Of a DNA stretch of 64,000 nucleotides, positions 33,166-45,558 are shown piece by piece. Positions within the stretch are counted from its first letter, which is position 1. Each line of letters starts with the position of its first letter. The DNA is from Hibiscus mutabilis (Eukaryota > Streptophyta > Magnoliopsida > Malvales > Malvaceae), in assembly GCA_019671005.1 (NCBI GenBank), contig CM033721.1, positions 53,326,364-53,390,363 of the forward strand, in the 5' to 3' direction. Under the pieces are notes generated by a model. It worked only from the letters and a program-made list of their open reading frames with translations, was not told the DNA's origin and did no database searches. Position numbers and translations under genes: made by a program.

Positions 33166-35305
33166 ATAAATGTAACAACCCTTACTCGGTTTAGGAGTAA
33201 ACTGAGCTAATAAGTGTTACAAAGCAAACATAGGTTATCTTACACACTTGCAAGCCTATAGGTCGAGTACTAGGGGTAACTAGGAGAACAAGAACACGCA
33301 AATTCTCAAACTTATAACCTAAATTTTTTTCTTATATTAGAGGCATCAGTTATTAAAGCAAGTTCATATCATATAGGGTCCCAGATTCATTTTAATACAA
33401 TTAAGGTGTGATCCATTCAAGATCTTAACTTCTAGGTACAACTATCAATTTTATAAGCCACTTAATGATTCAAGTCTAACTCATAAATCTTATTATTCAT
33501 TTTAGACATTATTTGAACCAAGGGAAGAGAGGGATTTGACTAGGGACAAGGATTACAAGGTTCGGCCGACCTTAGAAAAAAACTAAAGGCAAAAGAGATT
33601 CATTAAGGCCTAAGACCAATTATTAAAGCCAATTTTTAAAAGGTTAATTATAAAGACTTAAGCTTAACCCAATACTCAAACCATTCATTCCTATTCCCAT
33701 CACATTCGCGTAGCAATGCCATAAACATATTCATAGACATACTACCAATCGATCATTATATCCATCAAACCAATCAATTGAACAACACAATCTTGACATG
33801 GTCTTAACACATGATGATAGATACTTATAAGCTTACATACACATATATCAACAAGGTGACCTAAATTACATTAAGCACGTATATGTGTAAACTACCAATC
33901 AAACATCATAACTACTATAACTCAAGCAACAAGCAACCATGAAGCATATTAAGGCCCATTACATGATGTATCAAATACTTATAAAGCTTATATACATATG
34001 TGACCAAAAGGTAACCTAAATGCACCATGCATACATATCAACTATGTGCCACCAACTAGGAGTTCTTAAGAGAGATTACAAAACATACTCTTGACACTTG
34101 TGATCTCGTCGAAGCTCAAAGGATAATCATAAGAAAGTTTTACCCAGAAATGTAATGAAAGAATAGAGTAAGCATACACTTAGTGAGGTAGTTTAAAGTA
34201 ACCAAAAGCATGAATTAAACAATCTATGATACATATCTATTCTTTCACCAAAGTCAATCTAAATAATGAGATTTCTAAGCTTGATCCAGAAACTAGCCAA
34301 TTTTTCTTAAGGCAATCTAACAAAGCATATTTCTTCACAAAAAACATATACAAGGATCATTTGAGTGGTTAATACTTGTCCTGCAAGTTATTAAGATGAT
34401 TCATTAATTTAACTTGTAAATCTCATTTTTTTTCTTTAACATAGCCTTGGGAATCAAGTAGCCTAGGTGCACGAATCTCCAACCAACTGTCGCCATCAAA
34501 AGGTACTCAAAGTACCGGTCAGTCCCTCCTACTATCGCTAAGTGACCAAGCACGAGCTCTATGGACTTTATGGCATGCCAGCTATACCTATGACTAACTC
34601 AAAACAAAGGCTTTAATTTAATCATATCATATTAGAGTCAGAATTGAGCAAAGCTCCATAATCAGGATATCAAATGACATGGCTTATTGTTTATCGTATC
34701 AAGCACATATACAAATCATGTATGATTCTCAATTCTAACATATATCTTAATCGAATGTTTACATAGAAAATATCACTTATCAAGCATGTGTAAGACTGTA
34801 TAGGTCTTGATATGAGCATAAGCCAATTCAAGCATTGCATTTCATAGAATACCTAGCATTTAGGTACTTACCTCGAATCAAGCTTATATATGCATAGATT
34901 AACTTAATAATAAATCAATATAAATTAAAATAATTAAGAATGCTCAGGAAGGTTGCAAGCCTATCCCGAGACTTTAAAATACACTCACAAGTAATCCAGC
35001 TATGTTTGATCTCGAATCACTATTATTTTTTTTTCTACCTATTTACCAGCCTTAGATTTTGCTTCCTCAATTACCTCATGATCTAGACACAACAATACAA
35101 CATGTACCAAAGTTCATTCCATTTATACAATGTCATATAAACTATATACATAAGCTTTATTGTACTTAACACCTTTCTTCATACATAGCATCACATTCTT
35201 TCAATCAAATTCATACATTTTCATATACTAAAATAGTCCCAAAATAGTCTTTATTTCACTTACAAGCATCCCTCTTTATCAAGTTTATAAAACAATCCCA
35301 TTTTG

Positions 35306-35398
35306 ATTGCAAAACAGTCCCTCAGTTAGGTTTACAAAATAGTCCACAATTATTGCAAAAACAGTCCCTCAGTTAGGTTTACAAAATAGTCCACAATT
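35306..35398. repeat. Tandem duplication of 46-47 bp in E2 LTR
   Basis: The unit from ATTGCAAAACAGTCCCTCAG to AGTCCACAATT occurs twice back to back (35306-35351 and 35352-35398), with a partial third start. Confidence 0.9.
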
Positions 35399-36434
35399 AT
35401 TGCAAAAACAGTTCCTATATATTTACAAAAGAGTCCCCTATTTTAATTACTCAAAATAGTCCATAAAAATCATTAAAATGGTCCCTATTCTTTACAAAAT
35501 AGTCCCCCTAATTCCAGTTTTCAAAACAGTCCATAAAAGTTATCAAAATAGTCCCTACCCGATTTCAAAATGTTCAGTTCAGCCCCCTTTCTACACTCAA
35601 TGACTTCATTTATCAACTAGCAAGAATGAATTCATGTAATTTAGGATTTTAGCATAATTGATATAATCCAGCTATAGCTTAATGTTATCTATGCATTCCT
35701 ATACATTACAAAGCCATGATACATCACTTGCTTCAACCAAAATTTCTCAACCCATCATTCATGCATTCGAATTCATTGATATACAATTCAATACCTTAAC
35801 TTATTCTACCAATACACATGAAAATTTGGTAATCTAAATTTCTCAATTAGAATGATTTCAACGCTGTCCTTAAATCAAATTCCTTTAACAATTCACAAGA
35901 AAGCATAGTACTTAAGACCTATCGTTCGAATAGTTCAAATTCGCATCCTAAGACCATTCTCAAGCAAATCTAGCAACAACAATGCCAATGAAGTACACAT
36001 AAAGCTAAATTCTCAATCTACAATTCAACTTTAAGAGTGAGTAGAGAATTGCTTACCCCCTCTCTAAGCCCTTCGAAGGATTTCTTAGGATAGATCCACA
36101 ATTTGAAGCTTAACCGAATATTTGAACTAACCAACACTCAAATTTGCTTAGCTCTCTCTCTTTCTCCTTTCATCCATGGAGGTTCGAGATTTTAGGAGGA
36201 AGATGATAGTGTCTTTCTTCCTCTTCAAAACCAAGCTTCCCCCAATCACATGTCCTAATTTTGTGACATGTGTACAAACCCTCATGTAAAATCCTTTTAG
36301 AATGCAATCCTTGTGTTTCATAGAATTTTCAGTTTAGTCCTATTGTAATTGTCACCAACTTTTCCATTTCTTTAGTGCGGTCCTATGATCACTTAATTAC
36401 AAATTCTAAATTTATCATGTATAACCAAAGCCTT

Positions 36435-36439
<5 letters not shown>

Positions 36440-36480
<41 letters not shown>
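36440..36480. repeat. (TA)n microsatellite
   Basis: About 20 TA units close to the E2 LTR end. The homologous site in the other E2 LTR (about 24405) has only a few units, so it expanded after insertion. It will be length-variable. Confidence 0.95.
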
Positions 36481-36483
<3 letters not shown>

Positions 36484-36502
36484 TAAACCGGTATTTGGGA
36501 CA

Positions 36503-38063
36503 TTTCATGATTAGCATAGTGCTTGGACAAGAACGACTCATCCCAATAATATTGCCGAACATCTCATAGGAATCACTTCCTGGCATTACTTGCCACATCC
36601 GATGGCAATATTTTGTGGACTAGGTAGTTAACTATGTCAGCATACCATGGCATAGAATTGATTGCAAGTAGTTGTTCATTAGGAAAATCATCTCTTATAG
36701 CAGCAAGGTTGCCATCATTATGATGGTGCTCTAATCGAGACAAATGATCAGCTATCTGATTCTCAGTCCCCTTCTAGTCTCGAATCTCTAGGTCAAACTC
36801 TTGCAACAAGAGTGTCCATCTATCAGTTTAGGCTTGGTATCCTTTTTGGCCAAAGGTATTTCATTGTCGAATGGTCTGTGTACACCACCACTTTGCTACC
36901 CACCAGGTAAGATCTAAATTTGTCAAATGCAAAGACAACCACAATGAACTCCTTCTCAGTTGTTGAATAGTTAAACTGGTCCTTATTCAATGTATGACTA
37001 GCATAGTAAATGGTATGGAAAATTTTCTCATGCCTCTGTCCTAACACAACTCTGATGGCATAGTCGTTGGCATCGCATATTAGCTCAAGTAGCTTATTCC
37101 AATTTGGTGCCACGACAATAGGGGCATTAATCAACCTATCTTTTAGTTCCTGAAATGCTCTCAAACAAGATTCATGAAACGCAAAAGTTGTATTCTATTG
37201 TAAAAGTAAGCATAATGGTTTAGAAATTTTTGAGAAATCTTTAATGAAACAATGGTAAACACGTGCATGTCCCAAGAAACCTCTAATACCTTTTAAACTT
37301 GTAGGTGGTGGCAATTGTTTGATTACCTCAACTTTTCCTTTGTCAACTTCTAGTCCTCTCTTAGTCACTTTGTGTCCAAGAACTATGCCTTCCTTCACCA
37401 TGAAGTGGCATTTTCCCAGTTCAGGACTAGGTTGGTGGCAATGCATCTTTGTAAAACAAGCTCCAAACTCTGAAGATATTCCTCAAATGTTTTTCCAAAC
37501 ACCGAGAAGTCATCCATGAACACTTTCAAGTTGTTCTCTATCATGTCAAAAAAATTGACATCATACAACGCTGAAACGTTGTTGAGGCGTTACAAAATCC
37601 AAAGGGCATTATTCTAAAAGTGAATATACCATATGGACAAGTGAAAGTGGTCCTTCGTTGTGGTATTATTTAGCCTCCTATAATCCATGCATACTCTTCA
37701 GCCCGTCATGGTCCGAAGGGATCAATTTTTTTTGAACCACAATAATTCCTCCCTTCTTTGGCACACACTGCACCGAGCTGACCCACGAGCTATCAAAAAT
37801 AGGATAAATTATCCTGACATCCAGCCATTTTATGACTTATTTCTTGACTACCTCTTTCATGCTCGGGTTCAATCTTTTCTGGGCCTCGATTGTTTTTCCA
37901 TGGTACTCATCTAGAATGATTTTATGCATACAGATTGTGGGGCTTATTCCTTGAATATTAGAAAGGGTCTATCCCACGTCTTGCTTGTGATTGCCCAATG
38001 TTTCTAGCAATCTCTCCTCCTGGTCGTCGGTCAAATTGACAACAATAATCACTGGAAAAGTTA
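36503..38063 (-). pseudogene. F1 Athila reverse transcriptase and RNase H
   Basis: RNase H at 36823-37164 reads CDANDYAIRVVLGQRHEKIF, IYYASHTLNKDQFNYSTTEK, FDKFRSYLVGSKVVVYTDHS, the Athila signature. Downstream (36503-36800) come IRDQKGTENQIADHLSRLEH and PWYADIVNYL, leading to integrase. RT pieces at 37195-38063 include MVKEGIVLGHKVTKRGLEVD and, through several stops, a CPLDFVT region and VIKWLDVRIIYPI. Many stop codons, including TGA and TAG, make it a relic. Confidence 0.87.
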
Positions 38064-38068
38064 GGTTG

Positions 38069-39280
38069 ATAGAGTAGCGCAATCTTGGATTTGGAAGCCT
38101 TCAATCAAGTTGTTGCAAGAACTAGGAGCTCTAGACTCAATCAAGGAAGTTTGGGCAGATCTGAAAATTCAAGAGAAAAGAGAAGGGATTTTCTTGAATT
38201 TTTCAGATTCAAGGCTGGAAATTTAAAGAAAGAAAGACGAGATGAAGGATTAGATGATAAGAAATAAGAATATAAGTAAAAAGATGAGAAAAGATTAAGA
38301 AGAAGATAGGTAAAACAAATCTGAAAATTCCAGCTTTCTTTATGGAATTATGGAAGATGGTGTGAAGGTTGAAGATGAAGATGGCTTGTGAATTGTTGAT
38401 GTTGTTTTGTCCTCGGCACCCTCTTAGACTCAATTATCTAAGCAAGCAACCTCAAGCGGCTCTAACCCACCCTCCTAGACGCGATTATCTAGGCAAGCAA
38501 GAGTGTGAAGATGATCTCCCTCACAAGAACTCGTCGAACTTATGTTGAAGAAGACTTTGAAGGCACAAGTAATCAGCACTTGCAAAAACAAACTCACTAA
38601 ATATTTCATAAATCAAAGAAAATTTGTCTTACAATGATGGAGGCTTCATCCTTTTATAGGTGAAGGATAGACAAAGTAATTTAACTTCTACTAAAACAAG
38701 GAAAACCTAACCTAATTAAAAATAATAAAAAAATAACAGCCTTTAAACTCCTTGTGCCACAGCAAGGAATAGGGTGATAAGGCAAGTTATAAGCTGATAA
38801 GGGCTGGGTGGCTGGTTCCTAAAGTATATAAAACCCTAAAAACATCAATTTAAATGATAATAAATACATTGGGCTAAGTTTAATTCGTCCAAAGCCTTAT
38901 ATTTAAGCTTTTGGGCTGAATTTTACAAAATCCCGTAATAATCCCGTATCCAGTTTTCTGCATGCGCAGTCTTCAGTAAATTTGACGTAACTTGAGTTCC
39001 TGATGTCCGATTGATGCATTTCAAGATGCGTTGGAAAGGTAACTGAATGAAGGACAATTTGTTAGAAGACAACTTGACTCGTAAATGCCTTGATTCCATC
39101 CAAAAACTCGTCGCAAAGTTGGCTAACTTTCCAGACTTTACGAACATATTCAATTTCTTGTCCAAGATGCATCGTTTTTGACCTCCTATGTGTGCACTCT
39201 TTTGCCTTTTATTGTTTGCATCGAACAAATTCAGCTTCTTGTCCAATATTAGTAATTTGACCCCGCTCATGCATGTATCA
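38069..39280 (-). repeat. A 3' LTR (minus copy)
   Basis: TGATAGAGTAGCGCAATC to GCTCATGCATGTATCA on the plus strand, next to the polypurine tract complement TTCCCCCACTCCTC. Confidence 0.94.
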
Positions 39281-39552
39281 TTCCCCCACTCCTCAAAAGG
39301 ATTCGTCCTCGAATCTAAATCGGCAATGAGAGAACAATCATCATCTTCAATTGAAAAGGCTTCTTTGTTGTATGTGGAGTGATCTAATTGAGCTCCTCTC
39401 AATGGTTCAACAAAATCCTGAAAAAATAAGACAGCACTACTAGAACATTTGTAAGGATTAGTCAAAACAAAATCACTCGTCGCGTTCTTTTTCTTGTCTT
39501 TTTCTTTTGGGCTTTGTGTGACTTTTACCTCATATGTATTTTCACTCACCAA
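38923..39552 (-). pseudogene. A ORF2 (minus copy), start codon GTG
   Basis: An open frame homologous to 28417-28944: SENTYEVKVTQSPKEKDKKK, FVLTNPYKCSSSAVLFFQDF, DLDSRTNPFEEWGND, then LTR-encoded residues. Here ATG has become GTG, so independent initiation is doubtful. The frame has no internal stop over about 200 codons. Confidence 0.5.
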
Positions 39553-39555
39553 ACT

Positions 39556-40830
39556 TGGGCCGTTAATTTGACTTTTTTGACTCTCGGCCTCTTTACTCTC
39601 AGTCTTTTATATCTCATATCCCATATCCGTCTCACAAAAATTATCATCAATGTACAATTTCTATAGAGGAGAAAGTGTTTCTAACTGAATGATAGGACAA
39701 GAATCAAATGAAGGGCTAGAATTACACTTACTTTCTTTGTGGGGAGGTGATGAGAGTATAGCAAGTGGACCTACTACTTCACATGAGGGATTAGAAGCAT
39801 TCTCATCTTGTCTAATGTGTTCATTTTCACTATCCTCTTGTTTGAGTGTTTGTGTGTTTTCTGTCAACATGGGGATTTTTGTCTTGGTTTTGTCTCGTGA
39901 CTTGGATGTTTCAATTTTCTGCTTTGATCTACTTGAGTCGAGCAAAGGTTTAGAAGAATTAGAATGAGATAAAGGTTGAGTGGCACCTCTGTCATAGTGA
40001 TAAGTCTTCTGTCGATATCGTTGTCGATCTTTGATGCGCTTTTCGATTGTCATGGAAAATTGGAATGCCTCTTGAAGGGTGTAGTAGGTTTTGAGTTCAA
40101 GTACCTCAAGAACGTTGTCATTGAGTCCGATAACAAACCTAGTCATTGTATCCTCTTCATCCTATTGTATGTCGGCTTTTTGCATCAAAGATTCCATTTC
40201 TTTGAGATACTCATTAACAGTTCTGCAGCCTTGTCGGATCCTTTGTAACTTTTGTTTGATCTCTCGTTGATATAATGGGGGAACAAATCGTTCTCGCATG
40301 ACTTTTTTAAGTTCTCCACATGAGGTTATCTTGGCTTCTCTATTGAGACGCCGATTGCGGACCAATTGGGACCACCAAATGGATGCATATTCAGTGAATT
40401 CGAGAGTCAACAGTGGAACTTGATCCTCTCCAGGACATTGATAATGCTCGAATAGAAGATCCACTCGATTTTCCCAGTCACAATAAGCATCAGGGTCATA
40501 CCTTCCTTGAAAAGGTGGTACAGTGATCTTTGGCTTGCCTAAGGTGTTTGTTGCTCGTCTCGGTTCTATGCGATGATTGTGCCTATGTAAGGGGTTTTGG
40601 CGTCTATTCTGAATAGGAACAAGATTTGGACGCTTAGGCTCCTTAGTATCGCTTGCGATAGCAGTGGTTTCTAATCTCCCAATTGTTTGAGTGATTGCGG
40701 TCACGACTGTATCAGTGTGCTCAAGCCTAGTTGCCAATGAGGTTACAGCCCGTTCAAGTTTATTGAGAGTATCCGAAATTACTTTAAGAGTCACCTCATG
40801 TGGTTCTTCATCGTTACTCGTTTCTGACAT
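39556..40830 (-). pseudogene. A Gag (minus copy)
   Basis: ATG at 40828-40830 (MSETSNDEEPHEVTLKVISD). The capsid domain is intact through KITVPPFQGRYDPDAYCDWE, WWSQLVRNRRLNREAKITSC and MRERFVPPLYQREIKQK. TAG stops occur at 40162-40164 (after QKADIQ, where the other copy has GAG) and at 39661-39663 (where the other copy has CAG). The two copies carry different stops, so an open Gag of about 426 residues can be deduced for the family. No zinc knuckle. Confidence 0.88.
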
Positions 40831-41669
40831 CCTGAAACACTCAGATTTAAAAGGTAAAAAGCAAAAGAAAACTAGAAATCTCACTAAACACTCCAAGAAT
40901 AAATATTTAGCAAGGCAAGTAAACCAATCTCGTGCTCTTTAAAGACCTTCCTGTCACAAGTTAACAAGTTACAATCGGAGTTTAATCCTAACAATGAGTC
41001 CTAATTGTACTAGGAGTCCAATGAAAAGGCTTGACACCAATTGAATATAGTTGCAAGAAAGAAGGATTGTAATGCAACTTTGTTGTCCTACTCACACTAG
41101 AAAAGAGAAGGTGTTAATGGCGTAATAGAAGAAAGAAAAAGCAAAACAAAGGAACTTAAAAAACTAAGAGTAGAAAAATTTAATCTAGAAAGATGATAAC
41201 CCCAAAACCCAGAAACAACTTGAAGGAAGAAATCCAATGCTGAATCCACTTCAATGTGATGCTTGCGGTGGTTGATGATGTTGGTCTTGAGGATTCTTAA
41301 TGGTGGTTGGTGGCTAGGTTTGAGCTTTCTCACTTTTCTTCACTTTTATTTCTTTTCTATTCTTTTTTTTCTTTTTACAATGTAAATAAACTGAAAATAA
41401 CGAAAATTGAAGAAAAAAATTAATGAAAATAGGGTTAAAGTAGGGGGAAACCCTAATTTTGCTGAAATTTTATCCACTCCGTTCGAGGTGTTCCCGAAGT
41501 CCAAAAATTCTGAAATTTTGTGTGGTGACTCCTCCAATGGTGTAGATCTGGTCTGGAAATTTTCAGCTCAAAATTCACTCATTTGGTTTTGACGAATTTT
41601 CCCTAATTTTCAAGTTTTTTTTTCCACGCCAAAATTCTTGCCAAGAATCGTCCCAAATCTGATACCAAA

Positions 41670-42872
41670 TGATAGAGTAGCGCAATCTTGGATTTGGAAG
41701 CCTTCAATCAAGTTGTTGCAAGAACTAGGAGCTCTAGACTCAATCAAGGAAGTTTGGGTAGATCTGAAAATTCAAGAGAAAAGAGAAGGGATTTTCTTGA
41801 ATTTTTTAGATTCAAGGCTGGAAATTTAAAGAAAGAAAGAAGAGATGAAAGATTAGATGATAAGAAATAAGAATATAAGTAAAAAGATGAGAAAAGATTA
41901 AGAAGAAGATAGGTAAAACAAATCTGAAAATTCCAGCTTTGTTTATGGAATTATGGAAGATGGTGTGAAGGTTGAAGATGAAGATGGCTTGTGAATTGTT
42001 GATGTTGTTTTGTCCTCGGCACCCTCTTAGACTCAATTATCTAAGCAAGCAACTTCAAGCGGCCCTAACCCACCCTCCTAGACGCGATTATCTAGGCAAG
42101 AAAGAGTGTGAAGATGATCTCCCTCACAAGAACTCGTCGAACTTATGTTGAAGAAGACTTCGAAGGCACAAGTAATCAGCACTTGCAAAAACAAACTCTA
42201 AGTCAAAAGAAAATCTGTCTTACAATGATGGAGGCTTCATCCTTTTATAGGTGAAGGATAGACAAAGTAATTTAACTTCTACTAAAACAAGGAAAACCTA
42301 ATCTAATTAAAAATAATAAAAAATAACAGCCTTTAAACTCTTTGTGCTTGTGTGGCAAGGAATAGGGTGATAAGGCAAGTTATAAGCTGATAAGGGCTGG
42401 GTGGCTGGTTCCTAAAGTATATAAAACCCTAAAAACATCAATTTAAATGATAATAAATACATTGGGCTAAGTTTAATTCGTCCAAAGCCTTATATTTAAG
42501 CTTTTGGGCTGAATTTTACAAAATCCCGTAATAATCCCGTATCCAGTTTTCTGCATGTGTAGTCTTCAGTAAATTGGACGTATCTTGAGTTCCTGATGTC
42601 CGATTGATGCGTTTCAAGATGCGTTGGAATGGTAACTGAATGAAGGACAATTTGTTACAAGACAACTTGACTCGGAAATGCCTGGATCCCATCCAAAAAC
42701 TCGTCGCAAGTTGGCTGACTTTCCAGACTTTACAAACATATTCAATTTCTTGTCCAAGATGCATCGTTTTTGACCTCCTATGTGTGCACTGTTTTGGCTT
42801 TTATTGTTTGCATCGAACAAATTCAGCTTCTTGTCCAATATTAGTAATTTGACCCCGCTCATGCATGTATCA
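41670..42872 (-). repeat. A 5' LTR (minus copy)
   Basis: TGATAGAGTAGCGC to CATGCATGTATCA. The primer site follows on its left after two bases (41658-41667, TGGTATCAGA on the minus strand). A TATA-type TATAAAAGG lies near 42245 on the minus strand. Confidence 0.93.
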
Positions 42873-43027
42873 TAGGTTGTCTCATAAGTAGGCATATTTC
42901 AAATGGCTTCGCAAAGTTTTTATTTCCAGTTCTGGTGGTTCCACAATGGATGGTTTAGGTGCCTTCATTTCTCTGTTGGCCAACTCGAATAGCTCTAGTC
43001 TACCGTAATAACTCACGACCTCATTCA

Positions 43028-43856
43028 TCATAGTCGATTCCTCAGTTCATCAGTTGTTGTATCCTCATCGTCCAGTTCTCTGGCATCATCGTTAGTAGCT
43101 TGGCAAAGTTGTGCCATTTCTACGTCCAAAATGGACACCATTATCTCAACATCTTGACATTCCTCGGGTTCATCTGCACACTTAAGAGCTTGAAACACGT
43201 TAAACATAACATGTTGGTCATTCATACGCATAGTAAGCTCACCTTTTTGAATATCCATTAAAGTTCTACTCGTGGCAAGAAATGGTTTGCCCAAGATAAT
43301 TGGGACATTAACATTAGCTTCATATTCTAAAATAATGAAATCAGCAAGAAATATAAATTTATCTACCTTTACCAACACATCTTCAATCGTACCCTTGAGA
43401 TGTGCAAAAGATCAATTTGCTAGCTGAAGTTTTACCATGGTAGGTCTTCCTTCAATGCCAAGTTTTTTTGAAAACTGACATTGGCATTAGATTAATGTTG
43501 GCTCCCAAGTCGCACAGTGCCATCCCCATTAATTTATTGTCAATTTTGTAGGGAATAGTGAAACTCCCTTGATCTTTTAGTTTTGGTGGCAATCTATTAG
43601 TGATCCTTGCAATACACCCTTCAATAAGAGCAACAGTCTCAAAGTCACACAGCTTCCTCTTTTTGGACAAAATGTCCTTCATGAATTTTACATAGTTGGG
43701 CATTTGATCGGGAACTTCTACCAATGGTATGTTGATTCGCAATTGTTTAACAACTTCTAAGAAGCACTTAAATTGCTGGTCTTGCTTATGTTTTTGGAGT
43801 CTTTTCGAAAAAGGTGGTGGCGAATAAGCAAATGCTGGCTCTATTTTCTTTGCCAA
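43028..43856 (-). pseudogene. F1 Athila protease region
   Basis: 43452-43856 reads KCFLEVVKQLRINIPLVEV, KFMKDILSKKRKL and ALCDLGANINLMPMSVFKK, the Athila protease start with active-site variant DLGA. 43028-43378 continues with MLVKVDKFIFLADFIILEYE, VPIILGKPFLATSRTLMDIQ and KGELTMRMNDQ. A frameshift near 43380-43450 separates them. Plant Athila elements usually show DLGAS here, so the motif is normal for the lineage. Confidence 0.9.
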
Positions 43857-44099
43857 GGTGGTGTTGGAATCACATTAATGCCTGTCATTAGATTGATGTT
43901 TGGCATTAAATTATTTTCTTGCATCATCAATTTTTGCCTCTTCTTTCTCAACTTCTTCGGGTTCATCTGTTGGCATCATCTTCTCATCTTGGCAATTAGT
44001 TGATTGTTTGGTATGTGTCTCAGTCTCACATTTTTTACCACTCCGAGGAGTTACTGCTTTTCATTGTTCTCTACCTTTTTGTTGAGCATCCTCTGTATT

Positions 44100-45450
44100 G
44101 CTTGGCAAAGTTCCATGGGGTCTGTTATTGAGTGCATTGGCACTTTATCCTAGCTGAATCTCCAAGTTCGGCATAGATGCTGCTAAACTTTGGACAATTG
44201 CATTATTTTGCTCCATATAATAAGTTAAAGTGTTCCCCCGGTTAGATCTCTATCCTTGCTGGAAATTTTTTTGTTCTTTCTATGGCATCACATTTTGGTT
44301 AAAACTTGGCAGTGCATTGTTGTTCTGTCGTTGGACATTAAATTGATTATCGCCTTGGTTTGCCCTGGAAAAGTTGGGATGCTTCTTCCAACCTATATTA
44401 TAAGTAATTGGATTCAGGATTTATTGATTCAGGATTGGATGGGCATTCGTCTACATGATGATCCTCTCCACAACTAGTGCAAAACAGTTCTAGTGCTTTT
44501 ACTTCTCAAACTTCAGTAGGCTTTTGCAATGTCTTCACTATATTAGTGAGCTTTGAAATTTTAGCATTGATTGATGATAATGCATCAAGCTCTAATTTCC
44601 CACCAGTTTTTGTTTCAGTTTCTATTCTAGTAGTAGGATATTGAAGATCATTGGTGGCAATGCTTTCTAGGATGTCAAATGCCTGTGTAATTTTTGACTA
44701 ATAAATAACCAGCCATTTGCCGAAGCATTAACCACAATCCTGAAAAAAAGCATTGAGTCCGTTATAAAAGGTCTCCATTTGGGTCCAAGTAGGAAATCCA
44801 TGCATGGGACAGTTCCTCAACAGGTCCTTAAAAGCTCCCAAACATCATACAAATTCTGGTCATTAACTTGCCTAAAGGTAATGATGTCACTCCGTAGCTT
44901 GGCATTAAGTTTAAGGGGCTGGATATAAGAAGGAACATCTGGCATAATTCTGCCCATGAAGTAACTAAACCAGGTGGCACAGAACTTAGCCACGTTTTTG
45001 CTCTATCTCTCAAGGAAAAGGAGAAGAGTCTCAATTTCACAATCTCTTCAGCTACACCAGGTTGCTGAAGTAACTGGCATACCTCCATGAATTGATTCAA
45101 GTGTTGCCTTGCTCTCCAGTAGGTGATCCATCGAGTTGGCCTACATTCAATAAAGTTTGAATCATTACCGGTTTAAGTTCAAAATTACCTGCATTTTCCT
45201 TGGTCAAATTATTCCTGCATCAAATTGTCCATGTTTGGTGCCAAGTGTTCTCTAATAGGTCTTTCTTCGGCACTGTCAGCAATAGCAGCAGGGGCAAGCG
45301 GATTGTCATCATTTAATGGTGGATCCCCATCGTTATTTGGGACACCATTTAATCCATTTACATTACGAACCATCTCTCATAGTTTCCTTTTTAATATACA
45401 TAAGGTTCTTCCAATTTTTGGGTCATATGGACAATCTTCCGTCGTAGGGC
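44100..45450 (-). pseudogene. F1 Athila Gag
   Basis: 44828-45100 reads VKLRLFSFSLRDRAKTWLSS then VPPGLVTSWAELCQMFL, the Athila capsid core. Further on (about 44445-44500) a zinc-knuckle-like CTSCGEDHHVDEC follows. The 44100-44440 stretch is a Q/N-rich spacer in broken frames. The gag start cannot be fixed; the N-terminal part up to about 45450 is in other frames. Confidence 0.8.
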
Positions 45451-45530
45451 GGCTCCTAGTCATTCACCAAGCAAAGCAAAGATAAGTAAAATAAACAATC
45501 ACAAGAAAAATCAGAATAATTAACTCCATT

Positions 45531-45552
45531 GCAATCCCCAGCAACGACACTA
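45531..45552 (-). other. F1 primer binding site, decayed (tRNA-Asp type)
   Basis: The minus strand reads TAGTGTCGTTGCTGGGGATT, a mutated form of the TGGCGCCGTTGCCGGGGA site used by Athila elements. The better preserved version is in F2 (54172-54189). Confidence 0.82.
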
Positions 45553-45558
45553 AAATCT

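Larger units (their letters stand above)
23647..36502 (-). mobile_element. E2: Tekay-type chromovirus, defective and interrupted
   Basis: In element order: 5' LTR 33171-36502, primer site 33155-33165, gag, protease, RT, RNase H, integrase with chromodomain, polypurine tract about 24442-24459, 3' LTR remnant 23647-24441. A chimeric A/D insertion (25154-29897) splits and deletes part of integrase. E3 inserted in the 3' LTR, whose remainder lies left of the window. The right LTR abuts Athila F1 pol at 36503. All coding segments contain stops or shifts. Confidence 0.88.
33171..36502 (-). repeat. E2 5' LTR
   Basis: On the plus strand it runs TGTAACAACCCTTACTCGG to CGGTATTTGGGACA, 3332 bp. It contains the shared block CTGTCGCCA/TATGGCATGCCA at 34478-34590, a 46-bp tandem duplication (35306-35398) in a field of CAGTCCC-like words, and a long TA run near its end. 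The right flank (36503, TTTCATG) is Athila pol. Confidence 0.9.
38069..42872 (-). mobile_element. A: complete non-autonomous LTR retrotransposon, TSD TAGGT
   Basis: 3' LTR 38069-39280 (1212 bp), internal region 39281-41669, 5' LTR 41670-42872 (1203 bp), flanked by perfect TAGGT at 38064-38068 and 42873-42877. The internal region has a primer site (41658-41667), about 0.8 kb of leader, gag, ORF2 and a polypurine tract. It has no protease, RT, RNase H or integrase, so it must have used proteins in trans. The two LTRs differ at clearly more sites than those of C, so it is older. It inserted in Athila F1 between protease and RT. Confidence 0.94.
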
